Shown: in pieces, positions 11,229-21,900 of the stretch | How positions within the stretch are numbered: the first letter of the stretch is position 1 | Layout: each line of letters begins with the position of its first letter | From: Strigamia acuminata | Lineage: Eukaryota > Arthropoda > Chilopoda > Geophilomorpha > Linotaeniidae | Assembly (NCBI GenBank): GCA_949358305.1 | Contig: OX442321.1 | Span: 3,809,605 to 3,869,604, forward strand | Length of the DNA: 60,000 bases | Direction: 5' to 3' | Notes under the pieces: generated by a model | Told to the model about the DNA's origin: nothing | What the model saw: only the letters and a program-made list of their open reading frames with translations | The model's database searches: none | Made by a program: the position numbers and the translations under genes

Positions 11229-11369
11229 GGGCTGTGGGAACAAATTTAGTACCGGGAAATCTGGATAGGTCGGGTCGCGAGAACAAATTTAATATCAGGA
11301 AATCTGGATAGGTCGGGTCATGGGAACAAATTTAGTATCGAGAAATCTGGATATGTCGGGCCTTGGAGC

Positions 11370-12355
11370 CAGGCCAGTGAACTTTTTCAAGTAAAAGCAA
11401 GCTTTTAAATTTTACCCGCTCCCTTGTGTTTCCATCTTAACACGGGGTCTCAAAAATGCATATCCGTTTCTGCTATAGCCTATGGCCGGTATCTTGACGC
11501 CGAAATCAAACTGAAAAATCACTTGTGCACACATCAACACAACAAATATATATTTTTTAGAAACATAATACTTGATGGCACAATAAACAATTTCAGAATT
11601 GTGTGTTTTTGCGAGCAAACAACGGAGTTTAGTGTTTGAATTTGGAATCAAGATACCGGGCACACAGACTGTTGGTTCACGATTTACATTCTTTTGCTCC
11701 TGGCTTCTATCCACAGGCGGTTTTTCTCCGCAGCAACTTGTAAGAGCTTTGATTGGCTGAAGAAATGACGTTTTTATGTTAGTTTTATGTTTAGTCAACA
11801 AGAAAAAAAAAAATTTAAATTTAAATATTTACCGAAGACTTTTCCCTCATTTCTGAGCTCGGGTTTTATTTACCAAATCTTTACACACGGATGCTAACTT
11901 GCCAAGACGTTTATCGTAATTACTGAGCCAGTTCTCAATTTGATAGTCGTCTCCATTCACTCACCAAGCAGAGCTGAAAAGTTGACATTACTCATTACTG
12001 CTGCATCACTCGCTCCTCTGTCTCTATCTTTCCGAGGATTTCCTGCGCGTTGCTATAGTTACTCTTGTGAGAATCCGCCATACGTGAAATACTTTTATCT
12101 TTTTCTAATTGCTTCCAATTTTTTTTTATTACTCCATTTTTTTTGTCGCGGGGGTTTAAGAAGGATTTGTCGTTCGTGTCACAACTCATATTGATAGAAT
12201 TTTTTTTGTCGGACAGGACTCGACACTTTGTGCGAGTTTTAATAAGGGTTTTGTAATGTTGGTCACAGTTGGCCTTTCTCCTGTATATTACCTCGCTTTA
12301 AGCGGCATGCGGTGTCGTGGTCCGACTTTAATGATGATTAAATCGTGGTTTTCCA
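11370..12355. other. Intergenic stretch, nothing recognised
   Basis: Several chance open frames (up to 129 codons on the minus strand at 11412-11801) without domains or splice context. No RNA gene was seen. Confidence 0.35.
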
Positions 12356-12360
12356 GGTAA

Positions 12361-12718
12361 AAAAAATCTGCAGAATTCTGCAGAAAATTTGCCTGCAGAA
12401 AAAATTTTGCAGAAATTCTTTTTTCTCTGCAGAATTCTGCAGAAAAATTGCCAGTCGAAAATATTTTGCAGAAAAGGTTAACATTTTTCTGCAGAATTCT
12501 GCAGAATTTGGTAATTTTTTCTGCAGAATTCTGCAGAATTTGGTATTTTCTTCTGCAGGATTCTGCACAATTTGGTAATTTTTTCTGCAGAGCACGCAGA
12601 ATTCTGCAGAATTTGGTAATTTTTTCTGCAGAATTCTGCAGAATTTGGTATTTTCTTCTGCAGGATTCTGCACAATTTGGTAATTTTTTCTGCAGAGCAC
12701 GCAGAATTCTGCAGAACC
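12361..12718. repeat. CTGCAGAATT array with 105-bp higher-order unit
   Basis: Built from the decamer CTGCAGAATT, often paired as the perfect palindrome CTGCAGAATTCTGCAG, plus TTTGGTAATTTTTT spacers. A larger unit containing CTGCAGAGCACGCAGAATTC repeats at a spacing of 105 bp (AGCACGCAG at 12591 and 12696). The open frames of up to 161 codons on both strands come from the repeat. Confidence 0.95.
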
Positions 12719-12724
12719 TTTTTC

Positions 12725-13870
12725 TCCTGGGATTCTTGATACCTGAAAATATAATGATTAAGGAAATAATCACAAATTGGTTTATGTTTAGTATATTTTA
12801 TTCGCATAAAATCAATTAAGAAAAACTGGTCTCGAGTCCGTAATGGCGGAGACGGGGAAATGCTAAAAAATACAACTTATACTCTGGCCAAGTATAAGAG
12901 TGCGCTATTTCCTATTGGTCCAGCCTGATTACTCCTAACTGTGGACTGTGTACTTCCACCAGGAAAAGTAGTCTTGTTCTATTTTTAATTTGTTTGATTA
13001 TTTTAATGATTGAAATGATGTAAGTTTATTTCTTTTCTATAATAAAATGTTTTTTAAAATCATAAAATATTGTTTTATGCTGGTTTTATTTCTAAATACA
13101 TGTTTGTTCAGACCGTTGAGTTTATTGGTTGCTTTGTCAGGAAAGCAAGCCGTTTGTGACGCTAATCCTCCATTTTATTCGGAAATAATAAATACGTCAT
13201 AAATTTAATGGAAATAAATGGTATTTATTAAACACTGAATATCGTACACGAACATTAATTTTACACCTAAAACTTATTAAAAATTAAATATAATTATTAT
13301 TGGTGATCGTGGGATCACTACAGCCGGTGTATCGGCATGTCGCGGAGTAATACCGGTAGAGTGGGAAAAGGTTTAAGTCAGCCATTTTATTGTGGGTTTT
13401 TCAATAGAAACTGCATAAAATTGCTTGTTTGTTGGAAGAAATTGAATATCCCAATGGGTTGTGCGGTGAGGAAATGTAAAATTTTCAAATAAGAAATGTT
13501 TCAAGGGGCTGGGAATGGAAACTGATCTGGAGTGAACTTTGAAAGGACCACAAAAGAATGGTGGTAACAAATGTAAAGGCATTTGTCAATGAGGAATAGT
13601 GTTGAAATGCTATTAAGAATGTGTTGTTTAGTGTGGTTTGTGCAGTGCAGGGAAGTGGTGGTGGTTCCATTACAAGCCATTACAAACAACCTGGAAATAG
13701 ATTTTTTTTTCATTATCTGAAAACCTATTGGGGATAATCCAAATTGGAAAATGGATTTGAATTTGGGAAGATCCTTTACATAGAGATACACATGCACATG
13801 GGAACACGATTTGGTCCAAGTAGGAGTAGTCAGGGAATTAGAGTCTTCAGGGAAGCTGAATTTTCCACTT
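12725..13870. other. Intergenic stretch with MITE-family remnant
   Basis: At 12880-13085 the sequence (CTATTTCCTATTGGTCCAGC, then CTGTGGACTGTGTAC, then GAAAAGTAGT and a T-rich tail) resembles the interior of the element at 21273-22095 (TTGGTCGAGCCAGTTTACTA, then ACTGTATACTACTACTAG, then AGAAGTAGTTTTG). It is probably a diverged relative. No gene is recognised in the rest. Confidence 0.4.
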
Positions 13871-13872
13871 AA

Positions 13873-14250
13873 GTGATATTGGGATTTTTGGGATTATGGG
13901 ATTTTTGGATTTTTGGGATTTTTGGGATTATGGGATTTTTTAATTTTTGGGATTTTTGGGATTTTAAGATTTTGGGATTTTTGTGGGATTTGGGATTTTT
14001 GGAATTTTGGGATTTTGGGATTTTTCAATTTTTCAATTTTGGCAATTTGGGATTTTAGGATTTTTGGGATTTTTGGGATTTTAAAATTTTTGAATTTTTG
14101 AAATTTTGGGATTTTTGAATTTTTGAATTTTGGTATTTTAGGATTATTGGGATTTTTGGATTTTTGGAATTTTGGAATTTTTGGGATTTTGGAATTTTGG
14201 AATTTTTGAGATTTTGGAATTTTTGGGATTTTTGGGATTTTCAGTTTTAA
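13873..14250. repeat. GGGATTTTT-type low-complexity array
   Basis: Degenerate repeats of (G)GGATTTTTGGGATTTTGG with a period of about 9-10 bp. The open frames on both strands are repeat by-products. Confidence 0.95.
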
Positions 14251-14530
14251 AGTGTTCATAAACATCTTTTCTCAGCGATGCCGCCTCCTTTTGGTCTAAT
14301 AACAGCCACTACTATCTCAAGATGGGTGAAAACAATTTTGGCAATTCTGCAATTCTTCCATTTTTTAAGGCCCATTCGACTAGGGCAGCGGCTATTTCTT
14401 TCATTTATTCGAAGGTAGTGAGCCTTCCACACTTCATAAAATCGGCAGATTGGTCAACTGCACAGATGTTTTTCAAACATTATAATAAACCAGTTGATAA
14501 ACTATCTGAAGAGTTTGCTAAAACTGTTAT
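14251..14530 (+). pseudogene. Broken tyrosine-recombinase fragment (DIRS/Crypton-like)
   Basis: Two overlapping + frames together resemble the C-terminal catalytic part of eukaryotic tyrosine recombinases. The frame of ATG 14278 reads TATTISRWVKTIL. The frame of ATG 14322 then reads FFKAHSTRAAAISFIYS, then SLPHFIKSADWSTAQMFFKH and YNKPV. The H-x-x-R pair (14373-14384), the DW before the tyrosine, and the catalytic Tyr (14481) are all in the expected order and spacing. A frameshift near 14340-14365 separates the two parts, and the N-terminal half is absent (replaced upstream by the GGGATTTTT array). It is a dead remnant of a YR retrotransposon or Crypton; I cannot tell which. The frame then runs into a 21-bp array that only extends it artificially. 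Confidence 0.7.
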
Positions 14531-14559
14531 TCTAAACGCTATAATTGTGCAAAACTCAT

Positions 14560-15075
14560 CTTTTCATGTACAAAATGCTTTTTTTCTTGTGCAGAATAAA
14601 TTTTTTCTTTTGCAAAATAAATTTTTTCTTTTGCAAAATAAATTTTTTCTTTTGCAAAATAAATTTTTTCTTTTGCAAAATAAATTTTTTCTTTTGCAAA
14701 ATAAATTTTTTCTTTTGCAAAATAAATTTTTTCTTTTGCAAAATAAATTTTTTCTTTTGCAAAATAAATTTTTTCTTTTGCAAAATAAATTTTTTCTTTT
14801 GCAAAATAAATTTTTTCTTGTGCAAAATGCATTTTTTCTTGTGCAAAGTGCATTTTTCCTTGTGCAAAATGCATTGTTTCTCGTGCAAAATGCATTTTTT
14901 CTCGTGCAAAATGCATTTTTTTCTTGTTTTTCTCGTGCAAAATGCATTTTTTTCTTGTTTTTCTTGTGCAAAATGCATTTTTTCTCGTGCAAAATGCATT
15001 TTTTTCTTGTTTTTCTTGTGCAAAATGCATTTTTTTCATGTTTTTCTTGTGCAAAATGCATTTTTTTGTGCAAAA
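14560..15075. repeat. Tandem repeat, 21-bp unit, grading into longer variants
   Basis: About eleven identical 21-bp copies (core ATAAATTTTTTCTTTTGCAA plus one A, 14590-14815) pass into variants with ATGCATTTTTTCTTGTGCAA and larger units with an extra TTCTTGTTT. Because 21 is a multiple of three, all six frames stay open; no protein is implied. Confidence 0.97.
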
Positions 15076-15079
15076 GTCT

Positions 15080-16255
15080 ACTTTTTGAAATTTGAAAATT
15101 GTAATTATTACCTAACGATTTCGCACGCGTGGGGAATCTGAGTACTCTCAATAGAGTGCGGGTGTTCTACTAGAGCAATTACACTAAAGCAGTGCAGTGA
15201 AACTTACTTTTGGCGCTAAATTAAACTTTCCATCTCCCACCACCTTTAAATCCTTCCCTTCCGCAGCAAAACCCATCAATCTGATCGCACGGGAGCCGGA
15301 AATAACAAATGATTGCAACATTGATCAAATTTTAATATTAAATTGAAGGAATCGAACATGACACTTATCCACATCCATGTGCACTCAAACGCACCTCGAA
15401 ATGCGTCAAAAAAGCCCAAACCTGAGCGCTGCACGTGCAAATTTTAGTCCGGGGCTAAAATATCGACCGGATACTTAAACTTTGACCGATTTCAATTTTT
15501 CCACACCCTCGCCGCGCTCGATATCGCTTCAGTTAACCACGTGTCAAGTGTGAACATCAACACACAAGAGAGGCTTTTGCGGATAGTTTATTGCCGATTT
15601 TAAGCAGAAATGCCGGGTTATCCTCATCCGAAGAATGCATAAGATTTAATGCACTTCTTGTGGATTGATATCGTTTTCTCATTTCGCTCTAGTGATGTGC
15701 AGAGAAGCTTTTACGCGGGCCCATAAAAAGAGACCTTTTTCGCTATTGCGAGCGACATAATAAAGCGAATGTCTTTCTTTTTGTGCTGGACACACAGGAC
15801 AGGTCCTCATTCAATCTATTTCAGACAGTTAAAAGTATTGTTTTGGGTTTTTGGGGCGGATAATGAATTTATCACATTTTGAGATGAAAAAAAATTTTTT
15901 TTTTTTTTTGATTAAATTTGCATACCAATTTTAGATAAGCTCTTATGAGGAAATGTTGACCGAGTGTTCATTTTTTAAAGCTCCTGAATTTTTTTCTGCA
16001 CCATCAGGTTTCACTTTTTTTTTGCAGTGTGGGGTTTATACAGCTGCACAAGTTAAAAAGTAGCAATGAATATTTAATGAAACATAAAAGAGATTTTAAG
16101 GCAAAGATAAGTTTTTTTTTCTATTTTTTTTTTGGCTTTTTTATATTTGAAAAAAAATAATAAAAAAATGAAAAATAAATAAATAAATCAATTTTTATAA
16201 ATCAATTATTAAAGATATTTTTTTCAGTTTCATCCGTTATTCGAACTATTCATGC
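15080..16255. other. Intergenic stretch, nothing recognised
   Basis: 15180-15660 is less AT-rich than its surroundings and could hold a promoter or 5' exon of the gene starting at 18917, but nothing in it proves that. The rest is T- and A-tract rich. Confidence 0.35.
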
Positions 16256-16259
16256 ATTA

Positions 16260-16933
16260 AGCTGGTTTCACACTTTAATAATCCAAAATTACTACGTATA
16301 AAGGAACATCCTAAAAATTTATATTTTGATAATAAATAATTCAGTGTTAAAAGAGTTATAATAATTACAAGAAATACACAGGATGTGGCCCCTATGATTT
16401 TATGGGAATTATAAGAAATGTGGGTTACAGGAAGTGCTACATCCTGTTAGCATGAGGAGAATTCTCAGTTTGATTCTAGTCTGAATCTAAAACTTGAACC
16501 TGAAACATCTCCTGAAAAACACAACAGGCGACGCAACGCAACGCTAGGAAAAATTAGCCAAAAACAACGCAGAGTCTGTTCACACTGTAGGGCACGTGTG
16601 AACAGAGCTGAAACAATTGATGTTGTGTCTGGCCAATCAGATTGTTTCAATGAAACCTGGAATTGGATCTAGTTCTAGAACTAGTTCCAGAATCCAAAAA
16701 TGGCGGCCTGTTTGCATGTGGCAAAGTCTCGCCAACCAGATGTGAATCGACGAGAGTTGGAGTCGATTGTGATTGGTTGGCCGCGAGACCTTCCCTTGCG
16801 TTGCGTCGCTTACTTCAACTTGGAGTTGAAGCAGGAATTGGCGTCAACGTCAAGAATTTTTGAACGCAAGCAGCTTGCGTTACGTCAGTTTTCTTGTGTT
16901 GCGTCTAGTGTGAACACAAGTGTGAATCTAGCT
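16260..16933. mobile_element. MITE-like element, TTA flanks
   Basis: The left end AGCTGGTTTCACACT and the inverted right end AGCTAGATTCACACT form imperfect 15-bp terminal repeats, each bordered by TTA (16257-16259 and 16934-16936). Inner words GCGACGCAACGCAACGC (about 16527) and GCGTTGCGTCGC (about 16798) are also inverted. A TTA duplication would suit PIF/Harbinger, but the ends are not diagnostic. No transposase is encoded. Confidence 0.55.
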
Positions 16934-16939
16934 TTAAGA

Positions 16940-17860
16940 GTCATTCCTGGCCGCGAAATGAGCACAGCGATTCCTGAAGCACCTGCAGTTTATAAATGTG
17001 CGAACCAGGTGACTTTGCTGCGCCATTTTGATTTAAGTACTTCGCGAAACCCTCACCAGAGCGTGCTTGAGTCGATGATACATGATAACACTCCATCAGC
17101 TAAGCCAATTATCGCGATGGGGATAATAGGAGTTGACTTAGTGACGCTTAACTCAAAGATAGTCAGTTCTTCTCTGGATTCTCGCTGAATATAACTGACA
17201 AGTGAGATAGAATTCCCTGTTGTCTAGGAAATATTTAGGGAATTCTCTTTATATATGTCTTTTTTGTACGCTCTTTTTTAGGAACATATCTGCACTGTAA
17301 AAAAACAATTGCAATTATTTCCATCTGAAAGGATATTTTAATATTTTTATCAAATTTTTCTTGAACTATCAACACTTAACTTGAACTATCTAAACTGCTT
17401 TTAGCAGGAGAAAATGTGTTAACTGCTAATCCCAGCACATTGCCTGCAACCGGGTCATTAATAAGTCATTAATTTGCCGGTTAGATTTTGATTACTTGGC
17501 ATAAAATGTTGTGTAAATGTAAAGTGCAAGCAGTAAAGAAGTGGGAAAAACGCAAAAACAGCTTTGTTTTTACAGTATTTTAATGTAAATTTGATTGCAG
17601 CAGTTTAATATGAAATGGAAAATGGCAAAAATGAACTTTTGCTTTCCTGCAACGTTTTTTAGTAGGCCTCTGCGAATTTGCGGTATATCACAATGTGATT
17701 ATTTTTTGGTGTAATATCGCAGCTAAAGTAGTCAGTAGCTGTCGTTTGCAATATAAGCGACTTAACGAACGTCGTGCGAATACATTTTTAATTTCAATTT
17801 GTTTTTAAATAATTTTTTTTTTAATATTAAAAATTAGTTTCTGTGGCCATGCCATTCGGT
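16940..17860. other. Intergenic stretch, nothing recognised
   Basis: AT-rich DNA. A 162-codon + frame begins inside the MITE (16700) and runs to 17188. It has mixed composition and no domain that I recognise, so I do not call it a gene. Confidence 0.35.
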
Positions 17861-17865
17861 GTGTT

Positions 17866-18120
17866 GCAATAAATTGCGATATTTTGCGATATTTTGCAAT
17901 ACTTTGTGATATTTTGCGATATTGCGATATTTTGCAATATTGCAATATTTTGCTAATTTATATTGCGATATTTTGCGATATTGCGATATTTTGTGATATT
18001 TTGCGATATTGCGATATTTTGTGATATTTTGCGATATTGCGATATTTTGTGATATTTTGCGATATTGCGATATTTTGCGATATTGCGATGTCTTGCAATA
18101 TTGCGATTACACCGCTTATT
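17866..18120. repeat. GCGATATTTTGCGATATT array
   Basis: Irregular tandem arrangement of GCGATATT, GTGATATT and GCAATATT words with TTTT spacers. The minus-strand 145-codon frame is a by-product. Confidence 0.95.
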
Positions 18121-18905
18121 CTAAGCGATATATCGCGAATACATAATATCACAAAAAAATTGCGAGACTGCAGTAATGCATTCGCATTCGCTTCATAGAG
18201 TAATCGCACAGGCCTAACCTTTAGATATGCAGTCAGATTACACGAGAAGGCATTGGCCAAGGTCCTGTTTTCTGTGTGGTGTGAACAAAGACATTGTGAT
18301 TGTGTGCAGTCTTTTGTGGGTTGTAAACAACAGTGGAAATGCTGTTGTGTGAGCTTTATTTTTTTTCCTTCCATCTGTTTTCTACACTTTATCACCAGTT
18401 ATACTTTGTTTATACTCCTCCCACAGTTACTATCAGCAAACTCGTTTACAAGTCTGCAGAGGACACGTGATGTCCACACAAGAACTGATGTCGTTTCTTT
18501 ATGGAAGTTGATATTGGATTGGGTTCTTCAAAAAAACTGCCTGTCATCAAGGATTGTAGAAAAGATGGATGGGAAATTGGGCAACCATCTTGATTAATCC
18601 ATGTTTCTGCCCAGCCGCCATCTTTTGCACACAAAAATCACTGAATTATTCATATTGATTTAATTATAATTTTAATTCTCATTGGTCAGTGGGCAAATTA
18701 CATTTTGCTTCCTCATGCGACAAAAAAATAGTTGTAATAACTTTTCCGCTTTGTTGATAGAGGGCGCTGATCACATTAGAGCGCTCCAACAAAAAATTAA
18801 TTTACTTTGTATTGTGAAATGTGTTATTTAATTCTGCTTTTTTCAAATTTAATTTTTTTTTTGTCTATTTTTTAATTTTTTTTTATTTTTAAATTTTGTT
18901 CGCAG
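18121..18905. other. Stretch upstream of the first recognised exon
   Basis: No coding block is recognised. The end (18840-18905) is a long pyrimidine-rich tract leading to TTGTTCGCAG, a good splice acceptor for the exon at 18906. This suggests an unseen 5' exon further upstream. Confidence 0.4.
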
Positions 18906-18916
18906 GTTCGAATCTG

Positions 18917-21900
18917 ATGGGGAAGTTCACTCATTCAGTTAAACGACTGGTGAAGGATGTTGCTGACGAAACGATGCCAGGTAATCAGGGTGTTTCACTT
19001 AAGAATTTGCAGCCGAATGTCAATCAATACCTTAGCCTTCTAAACCATTGAAGTAAAATTCTAAATTAGAAAGCTCTAGACCATTATTGATTTCCTTCAA
19101 CCAACTAGAAATTCAAATAAAACGAAACAATAAAAAAGAAAATTCCAAGTGTTACAAAAGCAATGCAGGAAAGCCAAGGGGAAGCTCAACAAAAATGGTT
19201 TCGCTGCATCCGGAGATGTCAAAGCAAAGAAATTCATGAAAAAATTAATTAATTAATTAAATAAATAAGTAAATAAACAATGATACAATAAAGTCAATTA
19301 TAATACTAATCAGGGATAAATTAGGCATCACTTCTCCATAAGAAAGAAAATGTATTTTTGACTGAACGCACTTACCGGTAATTCTTCTAAAGGACAAATA
19401 TATTATAAATATAAAATTATAGTTATAAATAAATAATTAATATAGTTTATTTTAATAAATAGGACAGGAAATGATGTCATTTTTGTTTTAAAATTGAACT
19501 AAAAGACAAAATATCTTAACATTTGAATGCGGCTACGTAATTTATGTGTTAAAGTGATGACTAATGCAAAAGGAAGAAAAGTAACCTTATCGGTCTCTTT
19601 CGCTAAACTACCGTTTGGCACTTTTCCTTTCGCAAGCGATGACTTTTTCTTTCTACCTCACATCAAAAGGAACAAAAGCAAAGAAAGCAACAAAAGGAAC
19701 TTATTTAGTTCACCGCATTGCAAATCGTCAAGGAAATGCCAATCGGCAAGAACGTGCACTTCGCTAAGATATGACGCAAAATATAAATTGTATGAATAAC
19801 GAATAGACGATGTCACTCTCGGCAAAAATTGTGATTTGGAGTGTATTTGAAAACAATAGCACAGTTAATGACTACATACACGTGCAATTAGGGCATTAAG
19901 GGAGTTGTGGGAGCTGTGGGTTGGATAAGACGCTTGGGAAATGACATCATAAGCATCCTTCATCAAAGCAGATAACCTCTGGCTTTGGCAGCACTGGAAC
20001 TTTGCCTCAGCTGTCAGGAACTTCACCTCTTGCAGCAGAATGGAATTAAGTAGTGGTGAATTTAGTCCAAACTTAAAAGGATCAATATTTTAACGCGCGT
20101 GTTGCCTGTGTAGTTCTTAAATAGACTTGCGCTTGCAAATTAAGTGTGGCTCTAATTTCTACTTTTGATTAGCAGTTTCTGCTCAGCTGTTCTGCCAGAC
20201 GCCAATTTTGGCTGATTAGTCCCATTCGCATCAATTGGACATTTATGTGTTCTTTAAAGGAAAAAAATTTTAATTTTTTTATTTGACGATTTATTTTTTA
20301 TTTTTATTGTTATTATGATAGAATTAACACGGTCATTTAATTTCGGGGATTTTTCCAGTCTTTTAACAGCTTGGTAAATGGGTTAGGGTGGAGAGAATGG
20401 CTTAAAAAGCTTTTAGCAGGTTGCAAATGGCGATAACAAATTACATGCACTCGTTATTTCTTATTATTTCATATCTTAAAGGGGCAGGGTTCAGATTAGC
20501 GCAAATCAAATTTGCGCGACCCGTATTTGCGCGATTCAAATTTGCGCCGACCCAAATTTGCGCGATTCAAATTTGCGCGATTCAAATTTGCGCCGACCCA
20601 AATTTGCGCGAGATCAAATTAGCGCGACGCATGCGCAGTACATTGTTTCAATCACTTCATTTCGTTGCCGCCGCTTTTAGGCTGAGTCCGCCTCTCGTAG
20701 CCCTAAGAATGCTTAACAAGGGGGGCTAGCGCCCCCCCTTGACCCCCCCGCGAACCTAACCTTACCACTTTTTTTAAGCAATTCTTCTTCCATTGGGTAA
20801 TGGTCAAAAATTAAATTAAGGGCAATAAAATGAAGGGCGACGAAATGAAGAAATCCCGCAAAGGGGGTTGAGGGTATCCCAAGGTGCGCCCTGGCGGTCA
20901 GTCGTGACGTACGTTGCGCAAATTTGGACCGGCGCAAATTTGGGTCGGCGCAAATTTGAATCGCGCAAATTTGGGTCTGCGCAAATTTGAGCCAAAATAA
21001 AGACGGCGCAAATTTGGGTCGCGCAAATTTGGTGCTGGCCGTCTTAAAGCTGCAAACTCCATAGAAATCTACAAAATTTATGCTCATATATATTTTAGAT
21101 ATCGTTCAACGGCAAATTTTGAGCTTTCTATTCTTAGTTCCCAAAAAGGATGGTGGTTTTAGACCGATCTTAAATTTGAAACCCTTAAACGGCTTCAATC
21201 AAATATCAACATTTTAAAATGGAGAGGATCCATACAGCATACAAAAATTTATATCATTTTCTCGCGAAACCCAAAATATACTCCAAACCGATACAACGTA
21301 GTTCTAACTCTCATTGGTTGAGCCGTCTCACTGGTGTAGTGGCCCAAAAAAGTAGCCCACAACACCAGAGTTGTAATCTAACTAGGCAAAACAACCAATA
21401 AAAAACTAAACCTTTGTTTACCTGCCAAAACTAACGTTGTTTGATTGATTAAAAATGGAAAAAGCAGATTTAGCAAATTAAATAAACATTTTATTACCAA
21501 TTAAATAAAATTCATCATTCTAATCACTTTTTACACTGAAATTCATTGAAAATAAACAGAACTACTTTTCCACGTATACTCGACTTGCACTCAAAAAGGC
21601 ACCTCACAATGTGTACTCCCATTGGTCGAGCCAGTTTACTACAAACTCCAGACTGTATACTACTACTAGGAGAAGTAGTTTTGTTTTTTATTTATTGTTG
21701 TGATTGTTATGCTTAATTTAGTTTGTTATTTTGATTTTATTTAATAAAAAATGTTATTTCCATCATTAAAATGAAGTTTTACACATTAAAAAATGTCAAA
21801 CTCATGTTTGTTGTGTTTACTGCTTACATCGTCTGGAAGTTTGAATTTTAGGCCGTTGCCTAGGCAATCAATTGCAATGTCTGTACATTGTAATGCAATT

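Larger units (their letters stand above)
10725..11365. repeat. About 45-bp tandem repeat split by an insertion
   Basis: Five units carry the shared words CAAATTTAGTACCGGGAAAT and CTGGATA(GG)TCGGGTC. Two lie before and three after an inserted block (next entry). Later units diverge (TCGGGTCGCGAG, TCGGGTCATGGG). Confidence 0.75.

Noticed and set aside
12288-12819. Cys/Gln-rich frames up to 161 codons
   Set aside because: Direct product of the CTGCAGAATT repeat, present on both strands.
14539-15151. Frames of 155-198 codons on both strands
   Set aside because: A 21-bp array keeps all six frames open. Only the first 70 or so residues of the + frame from 14322 have protein-like content, reported as the recombinase remnant.
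18901-18920. GGTTCGAATCT resembling a tRNA T-arm or pol III B box
   Set aside because: No acceptor stem, A box or cloverleaf around it. The words are better explained as the start of a spliced exon after TTCGCAG.
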